Shown one piece after another: positions 10,466 through 20,304 of a DNA stretch of 64,000 bases. This DNA comes from Lithodes maja. Taxonomy: Eukaryota > Arthropoda > Malacostraca > Decapoda > Lithodidae. The position numbers and the translations under genes are program-made. The notes under the pieces are model-generated. The model was not told where the DNA came from. It ran no database searches and worked only from the letters and a program-made list of their open reading frames with translations. Where the stretch lies: assembly GCA_037953745.1 (NCBI GenBank), contig JBAKBP010007446.1:1-64000 (forward strand), in the 5' to 3' direction. Positions within the stretch are counted from its first letter, which is position 1; every line of letters starts with the position of its first letter.

Positions 10466-11046
10466 TATTTCACTTTTAAATTTAGGGGGTTTTCGATTAT
10501 AATCCGAAATTTAAATATATAAATATAACATAAATTTAATATATAATATATATATATATAAACATATGAATAATGATGAGTTTAAGACAAATTACGCACA
10601 GTAATAATTTATTCACGTTTTAATTTAGGCGGGTTTTCGATTACTTTCCGAAATTTTCCGCAGTTGAAAACACTTGCATGAAATAGATAAATATGTTCAG
10701 AACAAGATGATGTTTTTAAATTGTTGTAAGTGTCTTACAGCAAGACCTCACCTAACACACAATATTCTATAAATCAATATAATCCAATTAGTATGTCTAC
10801 CGGTATATTAATTCCTTCAGACAAACAAACCGCAGATAGACAAGTAGGCTATAAGCTATCAGGTAGTAATACACCCTCTGTGTACGACGACATATAGGAG
10901 GCACGCTTTCGAATAAGTTAATTTCAATTATGCTCAAGAACCACGTTTCATTCCAGATCAATCAATAATTTCTTGTTACATAAAACATGAGTTGATAAAG
11001 GTAAACGTTAAAGAATGTGCAAACACTTGCGTTAACCAGGTGAGTT
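10466..11046. other. Non-coding; duplicated flank of LINE B copy b
   Basis: 10466-10520 and 10586-10660 share the GGGTTTTCGATTA...CCGAAATTT pattern, and GACAAATTACGCACAGTAAT at 9281 recurs at 10586. An AT dinucleotide run lies at about 10540-10560. No gene seen. Confidence 0.6.
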
Positions 11047-11057
11047 AACCATGAAAT

Positions 11058-11461
11058 GGGTGGTGATGGGCTGGCCTATCAGAGTGAGAACTGAGCGATC
11101 TCTGCCATACCCATAGCTTACTCTGACTGTTCCTTTTACTTGTATATTTTCTAGATCTCAAGTGACGGCGTCTCTTCCGTGGATTGACCTCCCAATCTAC
11201 CAAGATTGGAAGCCAAAGCGTCACATTTTTCCTTTGCCCCTCAACTTTCTCTTCATAATTGCTGAGGGGCACAGGGCCCTGGGTGGGGCTTGGTTTCCCG
11301 GGTGTTTCTGCACCCTCCTCAGCTCCCCGCCATGGAGTGGCTTCGGTCACCCAGGCTTTATTGTGGTCGGCAGGGAGGGTTCTGTAGGGGCCCTCGGTTA
11401 TGGCCTTGGCCTTGCTCGGGGCCTTGGGGCTGTTCGGTCAGGCAGCTTGGGGAACAACAAC
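11058..11461 (+). mobile_element. SINE family S, copy 1 (LINE A-tailed)
   Basis: A 404-bp unit between perfect 11-bp target duplications AACCATGAAAT (11047-11057; 11462-11472). It matches three other copies (32944-33359 minus, 38067-38496 plus, 58881-59297 minus). It begins near GGTGATGGGCTGG and ends GGGGCTGTTCGGTCAGGCAG...GGGAACAACAACAAC, which is the LINE A 3' end. The frame starting ...SLPWIDLPIYQDW... is open in some copies only and is not called as a gene. No clear pol III A/B boxes, so the origin of the head is unknown. Confidence 0.85.
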
Positions 11462-11472
11462 AACCATGAAAT

Positions 11473-11714
11473 ATGATTGTCTGTATCGTATAAAGAGCAA
11501 ATCGAAAACAAGACACCATCTGTTAAAGCAGTCAGTTTTGCTATTGAATATATACTGTACATGGGCAACTTGATATACTATTTAAGTATTGACAGGCATA
11601 TAAGTATAAGTATTTGTTCCAGACGCACGGTGTTATCATATGTTTCAAAACCAAAACTACCATACCGTATATGCACAAACAATAACAAATATAAACATAT
11701 ACACTCCAACATAA
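11473..11714. other. Putative 5' flank of CR1 element
   Basis: Between the SINE and the first stop-free frame of CR1 ORF1. No motif identified; it may be host DNA or 5' UTR of the CR1 copy. Confidence 0.4.
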
Positions 11715-12593
11715 TCACTCCAAGAGTTTGTAACACTCAACGTTGGAGTACCACAAACTTCAATTGTCACCGCAACTCCAGCAGCCACCAACGCCCCAAC
11801 GTCAACTGCCAACAATTCAACGCCTACAGTAGCCACTTCAGCTGATGTATCCGATACTCATGATACAAATAGTGACTCTCTTCCCCCTCAAGACAACTTC
11901 CGTGTCGTGAGGAACAACGTTTGCCCCAAGACCAGGAAACACATACCGATTACCGAGTGTCAAAACCGTTTCCAGATACTCGCAGACTCAGATGACGAAG
12001 AGGAAATAGAAGAAGTCCGGCTCGTGGGAGACTCGATGATACGTGGTCAGCTCACAGAGTTTTGCGCCAGGGCACCTAAGACCAGGAAGCGTTTTTGTAT
12101 CCCTGGTGGTGGTGTGGATGACGTAGTTGCAGCAGTTGACGAAGTATCAAAGCTGGCCCCTGCTAATACAATGTACGTCATCCACGTTGGATCCAACGAT
12201 GTGCAGCGAACCCGGTCGGAAGATTTGCTTTTAAAGTACCAGCAGCTGATCAAGTCGTTTAAGGAGAAGTCATCAAGGATCATCGTCTCAGGAATCGTCC
12301 CCCGGCTCGGTGTAGAGAGCCGATTTTACAACATAGCCACCAGCACAAATCGTTGTCTAGCAAACCTCTGCAGGAAGGAGAACGTGGGATTCGTCAACAC
12401 CTGGGACAATTTCTACTACGATGACTATTTGTTTTCGGACGATGGAGTTCATCTGAACCAGGTGGGAGCAGCACGTTTTGGGCGTCTTCTCAACGATGCG
12501 GTGAAGGATTTTCGGAGAAGAAATCGACTCAGCACAGGACAACCAGGAAGGAGGACCGAAGACAGCGAGGACGGCAACCTACAAAGGAATTAA
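11715..12593 (+). CDS. CR1 ORF1: SGNH (GDSL) esterase-domain protein, 5' end uncertain
   Basis: The frame is open from the codon after a TAA at 11712 to the stop at 12591-12593. There is no in-frame ATG before 12034; the longest conventional start is GTG at 11907, so the true N-terminus is probably lost or mutated. The N-terminal ~65 codons are Thr/Ser/Pro-rich. From about 12019 the SGNH blocks appear in order: VGDSMIRG (catalytic Ser), HVGSNDVQ (GxND-type Asn), SGIVPR, and DDGVHLNQVG (catalytic Asp/His). Esterase domains in ORF1 of CR1-like elements are established knowledge; the protein is thought to act in the RNP or on membranes. All the catalytic residues look intact. The C-terminus is basic (RRR, GRR). 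ORF2 begins 98 bp downstream. Confidence 0.85.
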   Translation, partial: SLQEFVTLNVGVPQTSIVTATPAATNAPTSTANNSTPTVATSADVSDTHDTNSDSLPPQDNFRVVRNNVCPKTRKHIPITECQNRFQILADSDDEEEIEEVRLVGDSMIRGQLTEFCARAPKTRKRFCIPGGGVDDVVAAVDEVSKLAPANTMYVIHVGSNDVQRTRSEDLLLKYQQLIKSFKEKSSRIIVSGIVPRLGVESRFYNIATSTNRCLANLCRKENVGFVNTWDNFYYDDYLFSDDGVHLNQVGAARFGRLLNDAVKDFRRRNRLSTGQPGRRTEDSEDGNLQRN

Positions 12594-12691
12594 ATACTAA
12601 TCCGTCAAGAACCGCGAATTTGGATAAATCTCCACCAACACGACCCAAATTCAAAACCGTCAGGGATAACGACCGAGGACCGAGGACAGCC

Positions 12692-15571
12692 ATGAATGTA
12701 AATGTAGATCCGACCAGAACCAAAAATTCGATGAAAGAACGTTCTGCGAGTTCTAAAACCGCAACTTTAAAGGTTTTCTATGCAAACGCTCGTAGCATAC
12801 GCAATAAATTTTCAGATTTAGAGGAACTAGTGTTTACAGAAAATTATGATGTGATTGGCATAACAGAATCTTGGCTCAATACAGAAGATAGAGACTTTTT
12901 AGCAGAGTATTCACTTCCCGGTTATGTAATGTTTGAGAACAGCCGAATAAATAAAAATGGAGGTGGCGTTTTATTTTATATCAAAGAAAGTCTTAACCCG
13001 ACCCTCGTGTCAAAACCTCAAATTGTGAACGTTGACACATCTTTTGTGCTAATAAAGAATAATAAAGGTACAAAAATAATACTTGCATTAATATACAGAC
13101 CTCCAGCTCAATCAGTGCAAACTGACCGAGAAATTTACGAACAAATTGCAGATGTAAGTAACTCACAAGATACCGTAATTTTTGGCGACTTTAATTTACC
13201 TGTGACCAAGTGGGGCGATACTCTTACTTCACACTCCGGACATGACTTGTATACGAACTTGCAAGAGAGTTCGCTTTATCAATTTGTTCGAACGCCGACC
13301 CGTGGTAATAACGTTCTTGACATTGTACTTGCAACAAAAGAAGAATTGATAGAGAATTTGAATGTTGGTGATGAATTCAGTAACAGCGACCATCGTACGA
13401 TAACTTTCACTTTAAAGTTTACTAGTAACGAACCAAATAGTAGCATCGAAAAAGTCCCTAATTTCAAGAAAGCAAACTTCCATAAACTTAGAGCTATGTT
13501 TAAAGAAACTGACTGGAGCTTTTTAATTAACAATAACGACATAAATACATCTTGGAAGTTATTCGAAACCACTTACCTAAAAGCAGTGCAAGACTGCATA
13601 CCATCGAAAATACGGCGTCCAGGCCATAATAATAAGCCCAAATGGTGGAATAAAGATATTTCAAACTGCCTGCTTGCTAAAAAATTTGCTAATGATAGAT
13701 TAAAATCCTCACAAAATGACGAAGAACGGGTGAAATTTGTAGAGCTACGACGCAAAGCCAAAAAGTTAATTAAGCAAAGTAAAAAGACCTTAGAGTTACA
13801 TATTGCGAATCAAAGTAAAACAAACCCGAAAGAATTCTATAGTTATATCAGAAAGAAAAAAGTAGTTACTTCAACTGTTGGACCGTTAGTCGATGAAAAA
13901 GGAGAATACACCAAAGACGAAGTACAAATGAGTAATGCCCTCAATACCTTCTTTGCATCAGTTTTTACAACCGAAGACCTCAGTGATATCCCTACACCAT
14001 CGCCGATTCAGATTGATAATTCAGATGTTCTAAGCAATATCACCGTTACAGAGAGAGAAGTATTGAATTGTTTAGATAAACTCAAAGTAAATAAAACGCC
14101 AGGACCTGATACAATCTCGCCTAGAGTTCTAAAGGAAGCTAAGAATGAGCTCTCCAAACCACTGACATTACTATTCAATAAATCCTTGCAGTCTGGAACT
14201 ATGCCTGATCAGTGGAAGCTAGCCAACGTAACACCGATATTCAAAAAAGGCAGCAAATCCCTACCCAGTAACTATCGTCCAATTAGCTTAACCTCAGTTG
14301 TATGTAAAATGCTAGAAACGGTCATACGAGACAGACTCGTAAATCACTTAGAGGAAAATAACATACTTAAAGATACTCAACACGGCTTTCGTAAAAAACG
14401 TTCCTGTTTAACAAACCTCTTAGACTTCTTCCACGATATCCTCAACCTCTACGATGAGAGTAAAGCTGTAGATATTATATACCTTGATTTTCAAAAGGCC
14501 TTTGACAAAGTTCCCCACAAACGTTTACTGCTAAAACTAAAAGCGCATGGAATACAAGACGGTGTGTTGAAATGGATAGAAAATTGGCTCAACAACAGAA
14601 AGCAAAGAGTAGTCATAAACGGTAAGGCATCTAAATGGACCAATGTAAGTAGCGGGGTACCCCAGGGATCGGTACTAGGACCAATTCTCTTTCTAATTTA
14701 CATCAACGACATAGATGAGGGTCTCACCTGCACAATCTCAAAATTTGCTGACGATACAAAAATTGCAAATAGCGTACTCTCAAAAGAACAAGTTGACGAT
14801 ATGCAACACAATCTAGATAAATTGTCATGTTGGGCCCAAATTTGGCAAATGAGTTTCAATGCGGATAAATGTAAAGTACTACATGTCGGATACCTAAATG
14901 AGAAAGCAAACTATTCGATGAATGGCACTCAGCTTAAGAATGTAAACAGAGAAACTGATCTGGGAGTAACAATATCGAGTAACCTAAAACCGAGTCAACA
15001 ATGTTCAGAAGTTGTTAAGAAGGCAAACAAAATAATTGGCTTTATAGGCAGGTCATTTGAGCATAAATCCAAAGAAGTTATCCTAACCCTTTACAATTCC
15101 TTAGTCCGCCCTCTTCTGGAATACTGCGTTCAATCCTGGTGCCCTTATTACCAAAAAGATATAAACAAGCTAGAACGAGTTCAACGTAGAGTTACCAAAA
15201 TGATACCTAGCCTAAAGAACAAACCATACGAAGAGCGTCTTAGAGAATTAAATCTATTTCCTTTAACCCAGCGCAGATTAAGAGGCGACTTAATTCAAGT
15301 GTTCAAAATCATCAAAGGCATCGACAATATGAACTGTAGTAAGTACTTCACTATCGACCAATCTAATTACACACGGGGAAACGGTTGCAAAATTATTGGT
15401 AAATCTTTTAACTCGCACGAATCTAAGAATTTCTTCTTCAATCGAGTTGTCAACTTGTGGAATGGGCTTCCCCGAAACGTTATAGACTGCAGCACCGTTG
15501 ATTCATTTAAATTCCGCCTAGACAAATATCTCGCATCAAACCCGCGACTGACTGCGTTTGTAAATGAATAA
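12692..15571 (+). CDS. CR1 ORF2: AP-endonuclease plus reverse transcriptase
   Basis: Complete 959-codon ORF. The open frame extends upstream to a TTG at 12620, but the first ATG is 12692, just before the endonuclease domain (FYANARSIRNKFSDLEELV). Endonuclease motifs follow: GITESWLN (catalytic Glu), YRPPAQS, FGDFNLP (Asp/Asn) and SNSDHRTI (Asp/His). The RT region shows NKTPGPDTISPRVLK, YRPISLTSVVCK, HGFRKKRSC, YLDFQKAFDKVPH (first catalytic Asp), GVPQGSVLGPILFLIYIND and KFADDTKIA (FADD). The C-terminal part ends with VVNLWNGLPRNVID, typical of CR1. It acts by target-primed reverse transcription of its own RNA in the nucleus. No stop or frameshift is visible, so this copy may be recent or active. 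Confidence 0.93.
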   Translation: MNVNVDPTRTKNSMKERSASSKTATLKVFYANARSIRNKFSDLEELVFTENYDVIGITESWLNTEDRDFLAEYSLPGYVMFENSRINKNGGGVLFYIKESLNPTLVSKPQIVNVDTSFVLIKNNKGTKIILALIYRPPAQSVQTDREIYEQIADVSNSQDTVIFGDFNLPVTKWGDTLTSHSGHDLYTNLQESSLYQFVRTPTRGNNVLDIVLATKEELIENLNVGDEFSNSDHRTITFTLKFTSNEPNSSIEKVPNFKKANFHKLRAMFKETDWSFLINNNDINTSWKLFETTYLKAVQDCIPSKIRRPGHNNKPKWWNKDISNCLLAKKFANDRLKSSQNDEERVKFVELRRKAKKLIKQSKKTLELHIANQSKTNPKEFYSYIRKKKVVTSTVGPLVDEKGEYTKDEVQMSNALNTFFASVFTTEDLSDIPTPSPIQIDNSDVLSNITVTEREVLNCLDKLKVNKTPGPDTISPRVLKEAKNELSKPLTLLFNKSLQSGTMPDQWKLANVTPIFKKGSKSLPSNYRPISLTSVVCKMLETVIRDRLVNHLEENNILKDTQHGFRKKRSCLTNLLDFFHDILNLYDESKAVDIIYLDFQKAFDKVPHKRLLLKLKAHGIQDGVLKWIENWLNNRKQRVVINGKASKWTNVSSGVPQGSVLGPILFLIYINDIDEGLTCTISKFADDTKIANSVLSKEQVDDMQHNLDKLSCWAQIWQMSFNADKCKVLHVGYLNEKANYSMNGTQLKNVNRETDLGVTISSNLKPSQQCSEVVKKANKIIGFIGRSFEHKSKEVILTLYNSLVRPLLEYCVQSWCPYYQKDINKLERVQRRVTKMIPSLKNKPYEERLRELNLFPLTQRRLRGDLIQVFKIIKGIDNMNCSKYFTIDQSNYTRGNGCKIIGKSFNSHESKNFFFNRVVNLWNGLPRNVIDCSTVDSFKFRLDKYLASNPRLTAFVNE

Positions 15572-15795
15572 CTTTATCCTCCCCTCAGTTACTAACCCAT
15601 ATGTCCCCTACTAACTTCCTAGTCCTGCCACGTTAGTGGCAGGGCAGTAGTTCCCTTTCCAATGTTCCCTTACCCACTCTAAACCACTGTTTGGACACTT
15701 GATCCTCAGTGTTTTGGAGGACAAGCAGCCTAGAAGGGTCACTAGATCTGTTGTTTGCTTGATTTCCTTTGTACTCCTTTGTACTTTGTACAACA
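15572..15795 (+). other. CR1 3' UTR with terminal short repeats
   Basis: Contains a short hairpin (TGCCACGTTAGTGGCA near 15627-15642) and ends with CCTTTGTACTCCTTTGTACTTTGTAC, two to three direct 8-11-bp units. In CR1 elements such a hairpin and terminal repeat are the RT recognition site (family knowledge). Confidence 0.65.
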
Positions 15796-17591
15796 GTATT
15801 CAAGGGAGACTATAGAGTCATTCCAGACAAACTGCTGAGCTATTGAATATATTCCGCACGATAATTAGGCCTACATATATTAGCAACAAGCAAAATATAC
15901 TTATTCCATCATTGATTAGTCCCCCTAATAAATGAAGCCAACAGTTACTCAACTCGGTGCAAAACCTCAATTTTCTGTGATTGCCGTAATTAAAGAAAAC
16001 GGATCGATATTAATATTAAGTAACAGAAAACGAAGTGGAAGTTCCTCAAAACACAGTGGCATTGTTGACCTGTGTGGCGGTCGCGTGACGTGTGCTATTA
16101 TTATTAAGTGTTGTGGACTTAATGGTCAGTTGCAGTACTTCTTCGCGGGTTCTACGGAAACGGTAAGTACGTGGGTCCATTGTGGAGTGTGTAGAAGTTT
16201 CAGAATGGACTGTATTTTACATAAACATGCTTGGTTGTGTGGGAGGTGGAACAGCTGATCGCGGTGATGGACGCCGCCAGCAAATCCAATACTAATTTAG
16301 CCTTATATTTCATGTGATGTTTTATGCGACATATCATGGGTACTTAGCATGTGTTGATATTGATAGGCTATTTCTATGAATCAATGTGATTTTCTATTCT
16401 ACAAATTAATGATCTCGGTAAGTACGGTACGAAATTTCCAGGAGGCATGGCGTCCACTCCCGTCGCTGCCAAGGTGTGGGTAGGCTAGTTGTCAAATACG
16501 TGAGATTTAGGCTAGACATTGTTTTATTAAGTAATTACATTAGGTAAGAGCAGAATCAGTGTGATATCCGTCTATAGCACCGTAGCGTTGGGGCAGTTTG
16601 GTTAATTTCAGTTGCTTGTATTGGTTTTGGTTGGTTTCGAACTTTCGATCGTATCCATTGTATCGTAGTACTAAATACAGTTCGTATAAATTTAAAACGT
16701 AGGCCATTTTGTGCAGACTCATATGGCAAGTTCACCTCAGGCAATAGGATTTTTTTTGTCCATATTGCACGTCTACGTTACCCATCAATTGCGAATATAT
16801 GTATTGTCTATTCCCATACTCTTCCCTCACGTCTAATTTTATCCAGCTGATGGTAACTTGTCATATCTTCATCTTGATTGCTTAGCTATTACGAAGATTA
16901 TATAGCGAAATATGTTGAAAACTTGGCAATGCGATGATGCTGGCAGAGTAGTTTCATTTTTTTTTTGTCAGGTATCAAGAAGTCAGCTGTTAAAGGATTC
17001 AATTTGCCATCAGGTGGAAATAAACCTACTAGCCTATATCTGGTGTGGGGTAGTACGACTGTGAACAAAGCATAAATACCAGACAACGAAATATAACTGG
17101 AATCAATCGAGGTCATTAAAACTTTCCGTACTTTACCGTACGTTTACCTTATCGTACCGTGGTCTTGCCAATACCATACCAAACCATGTGTTTAGCTTCC
17201 TTGCAGCTATCGTGAAACTTGCATATAATTATGTATTATTTGATACGACAAAAGTACCAGTAGCTACCGTATAATAGGCCTACTTAGCCCTTGCTTCAGT
17301 CAAGTACTTGTATCTTTTACTGTAGGCTATATAGCCTACTTCCCATTTCTCAACTTGTTCTTCCTGTATCCAAAACTCTCTACTCTCCTACTTTACTCTA
17401 GCCATCGTTCGTTCTTCAGCTCCCTAGCCTCCAGACAGTTTATTTACGGTACACTTTTAATTAATATGGTGTTTCTTTTTCTTGTGTCTTGAATCTCTAA
17501 ATCACACTTGCCAACGTTTCCGTGGATTTTCGTCTAATTTCCGTGGTCTTGCCGACAATCTACGCTACCCGAACAAGTTTGAGATAGTCTT
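15796..17591. other. Non-coding, no gene recognised
   Basis: AT-rich sequence with several GTACGGTAC-like words, a T10 run near 16956, and a weak similarity between 16880-17030 and 2620-2700 / 3555-3600 (GATGCAGAGATACAGTAGTTTCAT-like phrase), suggesting an old repeat. Short open frames on both strands show no recognisable domain. Confidence 0.5.
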
Positions 17592-17594
17592 TAA

Positions 17595-17812
17595 AGCCGG
17601 TGTCACACGAGCGATTTTTCCGGCAATTTTCGATGAGCACGTTTTTTCTAGAAATATTTTGAGGCTCTTTAACATTAAAATCGGAAACTAGACAAAAGGT
17701 AGATTATGATAGATGGCTTATTTCTGATATACCGGTAACTTAAATTATTTAGATGTCAGACTACAATTTCCCGTAAACAATTGACGGAAAAGGAGTTTGT
17801 GTGACACCGGCT
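17595..17812. mobile_element. MITE with AGCCGGTGTCACAC ends and TAA duplication (Harbinger-like), 218 bp
   Basis: Left end AGCCGGTGTCACACGAGCG at 17595; right end, read inward, AGCCGGTGTCACACAAACTC. Flanked by TAA at 17592-17594 and 17813-17815. A 3-bp TWA-type duplication suggests the PIF/Harbinger superfamily. No coding capacity. Confidence 0.7.
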
Positions 17813-17815
17813 TAA

Positions 17816-18454
17816 CCACTTAACCACGGACATTTTCGGAGCAACATTTTTTTTTTTTTTTTTGACGTATGATGATGCAATGCCATTTATATATTAAAAC
17901 ATAACAAGATATGCTAATGGGTAGGACCTAATATATTTAATTATATAGAACTCTAAACAATATGTATATAATTTTTGCTGCCGTGTTCTGCAATTTGTAG
18001 GCTATGCCGTACGTGTGACTGCGTTGAATACCGTACATAATTACACATAACCTATTTCTCGATATCCTCCTTGACGTCTAACTTTCATGTTTATAAGCTC
18101 ATTTCCTTAGTATATTACAAGGTCATGTCTCACAAGATCAAGAATTGTCATTAGCCTACGAATTTTGTTGTTCACTTCAACACCGAACACCTCCCAATGA
18201 AATTAACTAACCATATACCGATAATTAATAAGAGCTTTCTTGCCATATGTTAACATCAACTCGAATATATTCAGGAGAGGGCCTGACGCATGTATCTGTC
18301 ACATGAATTTAAGCTTATATAAAATTGATATCAACACGGTTGGTATCAATTGATATTAAAAAAGAATACCGTAATACATAACCGGAAAACAAATGTAGCC
18401 TACCCCAGATAGCCTATACAGTATATATATTTGTTTTCTATGTGAATGTGGGAG
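17816..18454. other. Non-coding
   Basis: T18 run near 17848-17865, AT-rich sequence, and a short palindromic stretch near 18325-18360 (TTGATATCAA words). No gene seen. Confidence 0.5.
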
Positions 18455-18715
18455 ATAAAAGGCATAACTGCCTCCAGCGAGTGCCTCCCCCAGTTTTGAA
18501 AGAGTGACAGGGCCAAATTCAAGGGACGTTCGAGCTCAAATGCCTGGACACACGATGTTTGAAGCAATTTAAGTCATAATAAGAGGGCAAGACTGATTCT
18601 GGGAGAGAGTTCCAGAGCTCAGCAGTTGAATAGAAGAAAGTCTGAGAGTTGCACAGAGTAGTCGAGGTGGGATTGTGTTGCAAGGCGGGTACTACGTACC
18701 CTACGTAGAGGATAT
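18455..18715 (-). pseudogene. LINE H C-terminal fragment, copy 3
   Basis: Minus-strand equivalent of the AELWNSLPESV block at 5650-5780 and 8180-8300 (visible on the plus strand as GGGAGAGAGTTCCAGAGCTC). Frames are broken. It ends near ACCCTACGTAGAGG. Confidence 0.7.
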
Positions 18716-19422
18716 ATATATATTTCGCTTTTAAGAAAGTGATTAGTGGTTAACAGTAGCGCATAGCCTACTAATAATTCTCCAATGATAATATGAAGTA
18801 GCCTGGTAGTATGTCACTTCTTTACCAGTAGCCTATTCATATATTTGTACACTCGGATACCATAGTCTCTAGCCCACTCCTCTCTGGCAAGAGGTGAGGC
18901 CAGGACCCTTACTGGACGGCGGCCCACAGTGATACAGTGCATTCATTCGACATATATCGACAGGCCCCGCCCACTTCCCCAACCGTTATCATACGGCTGG
19001 CATGACTGTGCTAGGTACGGGTGTCCAACAGGGTTACCAAATCAGCACACAAATATTATTTAATCTGTTTGCAGAAGTAACTAGAAGAATACAAACTAGT
19101 AAATGCCTACCTAATATTGCTAGAATATTACTCCAATATTGATAACATGTGCTAAAAGATTCGGAGTATAGCCAGCATTCTTATTGCTAGGTGTAAAATT
19201 TTGCCGCTAGATCAAGTCAATATTTATTTATCATTTTAAATTATTAAATATGGCCTACAAAGCCATCTACCTTTCTACATCAACGAGTGAGAAAGAAATG
19301 TTAAGACTGGAGCCTGTCTTTAACAGCTCCATTTCCTTGTTCAAGTAAATACTTTTTGATCTAGCGGTAAGGAAGCTACATTGGCAACGCTTCTCTCTCA
19401 TCACTGCGCTGCCATTCAAACG

Positions 19423-19427
19423 TCAGT
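19423..19427 (+). promoter_or_regulatory. Possible arthropod-type initiator (TCAGT)
   Basis: TCAGT lies 36 bp upstream of the ATG at 19459 inside the mariner-like element. TCAGT is the arthropod initiator consensus. No TATA box was identified. The call is inference from position only. Confidence 0.3.
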
Positions 19428-19458
19428 TCAGTTCCCTCCTGTCTTCTGAAGGGGGAAG

Positions 19459-19782
19459 ATGGCGTCTCCTGCCCATACCCCTGGCAGACCTGCTGGTTCT
19501 CCCCGACTTGTCAGTCAAGCCAGGAATATTGTCTTGAATGTATTCATGTATTTTGATAAGGAGAAAACTGAGCCAGTTGATGTGGTGGTGAAGAAAACCT
19601 CTGAGGCAACGAAAGTTTCACAGCCATTAATTAATAAGATCAGAACTCAAGGCAGGAAGATTGAAGGAGTCTTTCATTCACCAGTTTACCAGCAACGGCT
19701 TTCACCCATACTTGGACCATTGACAACTTTGATCACTTCACAATATGAGAGAGAGAGAGGGAGGGGGAGGCATTACGGTTAA
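19459..19782 (+). CDS. N-terminal helix-turn-helix segment of a transposase-like protein
   Basis: A 107-codon ORF with ATG in good context (GGGGGAAGATGG). Residues ~15-60 read SPRLVSQARNIVLNVFMYFD, then SEATKVSQPLINKIR. That pattern (SxxARxIVxNVxxYF followed by a second helix pair) matches, from memory, the N-terminal DNA-binding region preceding DDE domains in arthropod Tc1-like transposases. The last ~15 codons run into a GA microsatellite (ERERGRGRH) and are probably not original. It lies inside a TA-flanked element with 44-bp inverted repeats, which supports a transposase origin. A host gene's first exon is the alternative. No catalytic domain follows before the right terminus. Confidence 0.5.
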   Translation: MASPAHTPGRPAGSPRLVSQARNIVLNVFMYFDKEKTEPVDVVVKKTSEATKVSQPLINKIRTQGRKIEGVFHSPVYQQRLSPILGPLTTLITSQYERERGRGRHYG

Positions 19783-20122
19783 GGTACCGTACCCTATACA
19801 CCCAAACGCAGTCGCTCGCTAAGCCTAGCTTAATAATTTTCTACCTTTGCTCTGCCCAAGTAGACGAGGTAACAATGGTAATGGAGTTTCCTTATCTGTA
19901 CTATGGTATATGGTAATATAGTATAGTAAATAATAACTGCAAATATGCATGTATTAAAGCGCTCTTACATCCTATAATTAATTTTACTTGGAGCTCTTAT
20001 CAGCTCCGTGGTAAGGTGACAAGTGACTTGTCCGAGATTGCGGTATGATAAGCTCTACTTCGTCTACGGCGCTGGTGGAAGCGGGCGGGGCCTGTCGATA
20101 TATGTCGAATGAATGCACTGTA

Positions 20123-20254
20123 GTTAGGGGTGGGGTTGAGGCGAGAGGGCAACGGACACACGAACACACTGTGAAGCATTTGAGATCTTTGAATAGCCTA
20201 CTGCCTTAGCATCACAAATAAGTATGACATTTATCTAAGATTATTATCATTGCA

Positions 20255-20304
<50 letters not shown>

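Larger units (their letters stand above)
11715..15795 (+). mobile_element. CR1: CR1-clade LINE, nearly intact
   Basis: Two consecutive plus-strand ORFs (SGNH-esterase ORF1, then endonuclease-RT ORF2) followed by a ~220-bp 3' UTR ending in short TTTGTACT-type direct repeats (about 15769-15792), as expected for CR1 elements, which end in a few short tandem units instead of poly-A. No target duplication was seen, consistent with CR1. The left boundary is uncertain because ORF1 lacks an obvious ATG. Confidence 0.85.
18935..20120 (+). mobile_element. Tc1/mariner-like DNA element with 44-bp inverted repeats
   Basis: TA at 18933-18934 and 20121-20122 flank inverted termini of 44 bp with one mismatch; the outer part is CAGTGCATTCATTCGACAT. 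The interior encodes a transposase-like N-terminal ORF (19459-19782) but no DDE domain, so this is a deleted or intron-containing copy. The paralogous DNA at 29341-29425 (reverse orientation) is colinear across both flanks but lacks the element, with TG instead of TA at the target. Confidence 0.88.

Noticed and set aside
11162..11476. A conserved small protein gene (frame beginning ...SLPWIDLPIYQDW...)
   Set aside because: It recurs only inside SINE copies, and the frame is not maintained to a common end, so homology is at DNA level.
16898..17116. Small ORFs between 15.8 and 18.4 kb as host genes
   Set aside because: No recognisable domain, no codon or splice support, and overlapping frames on both strands.
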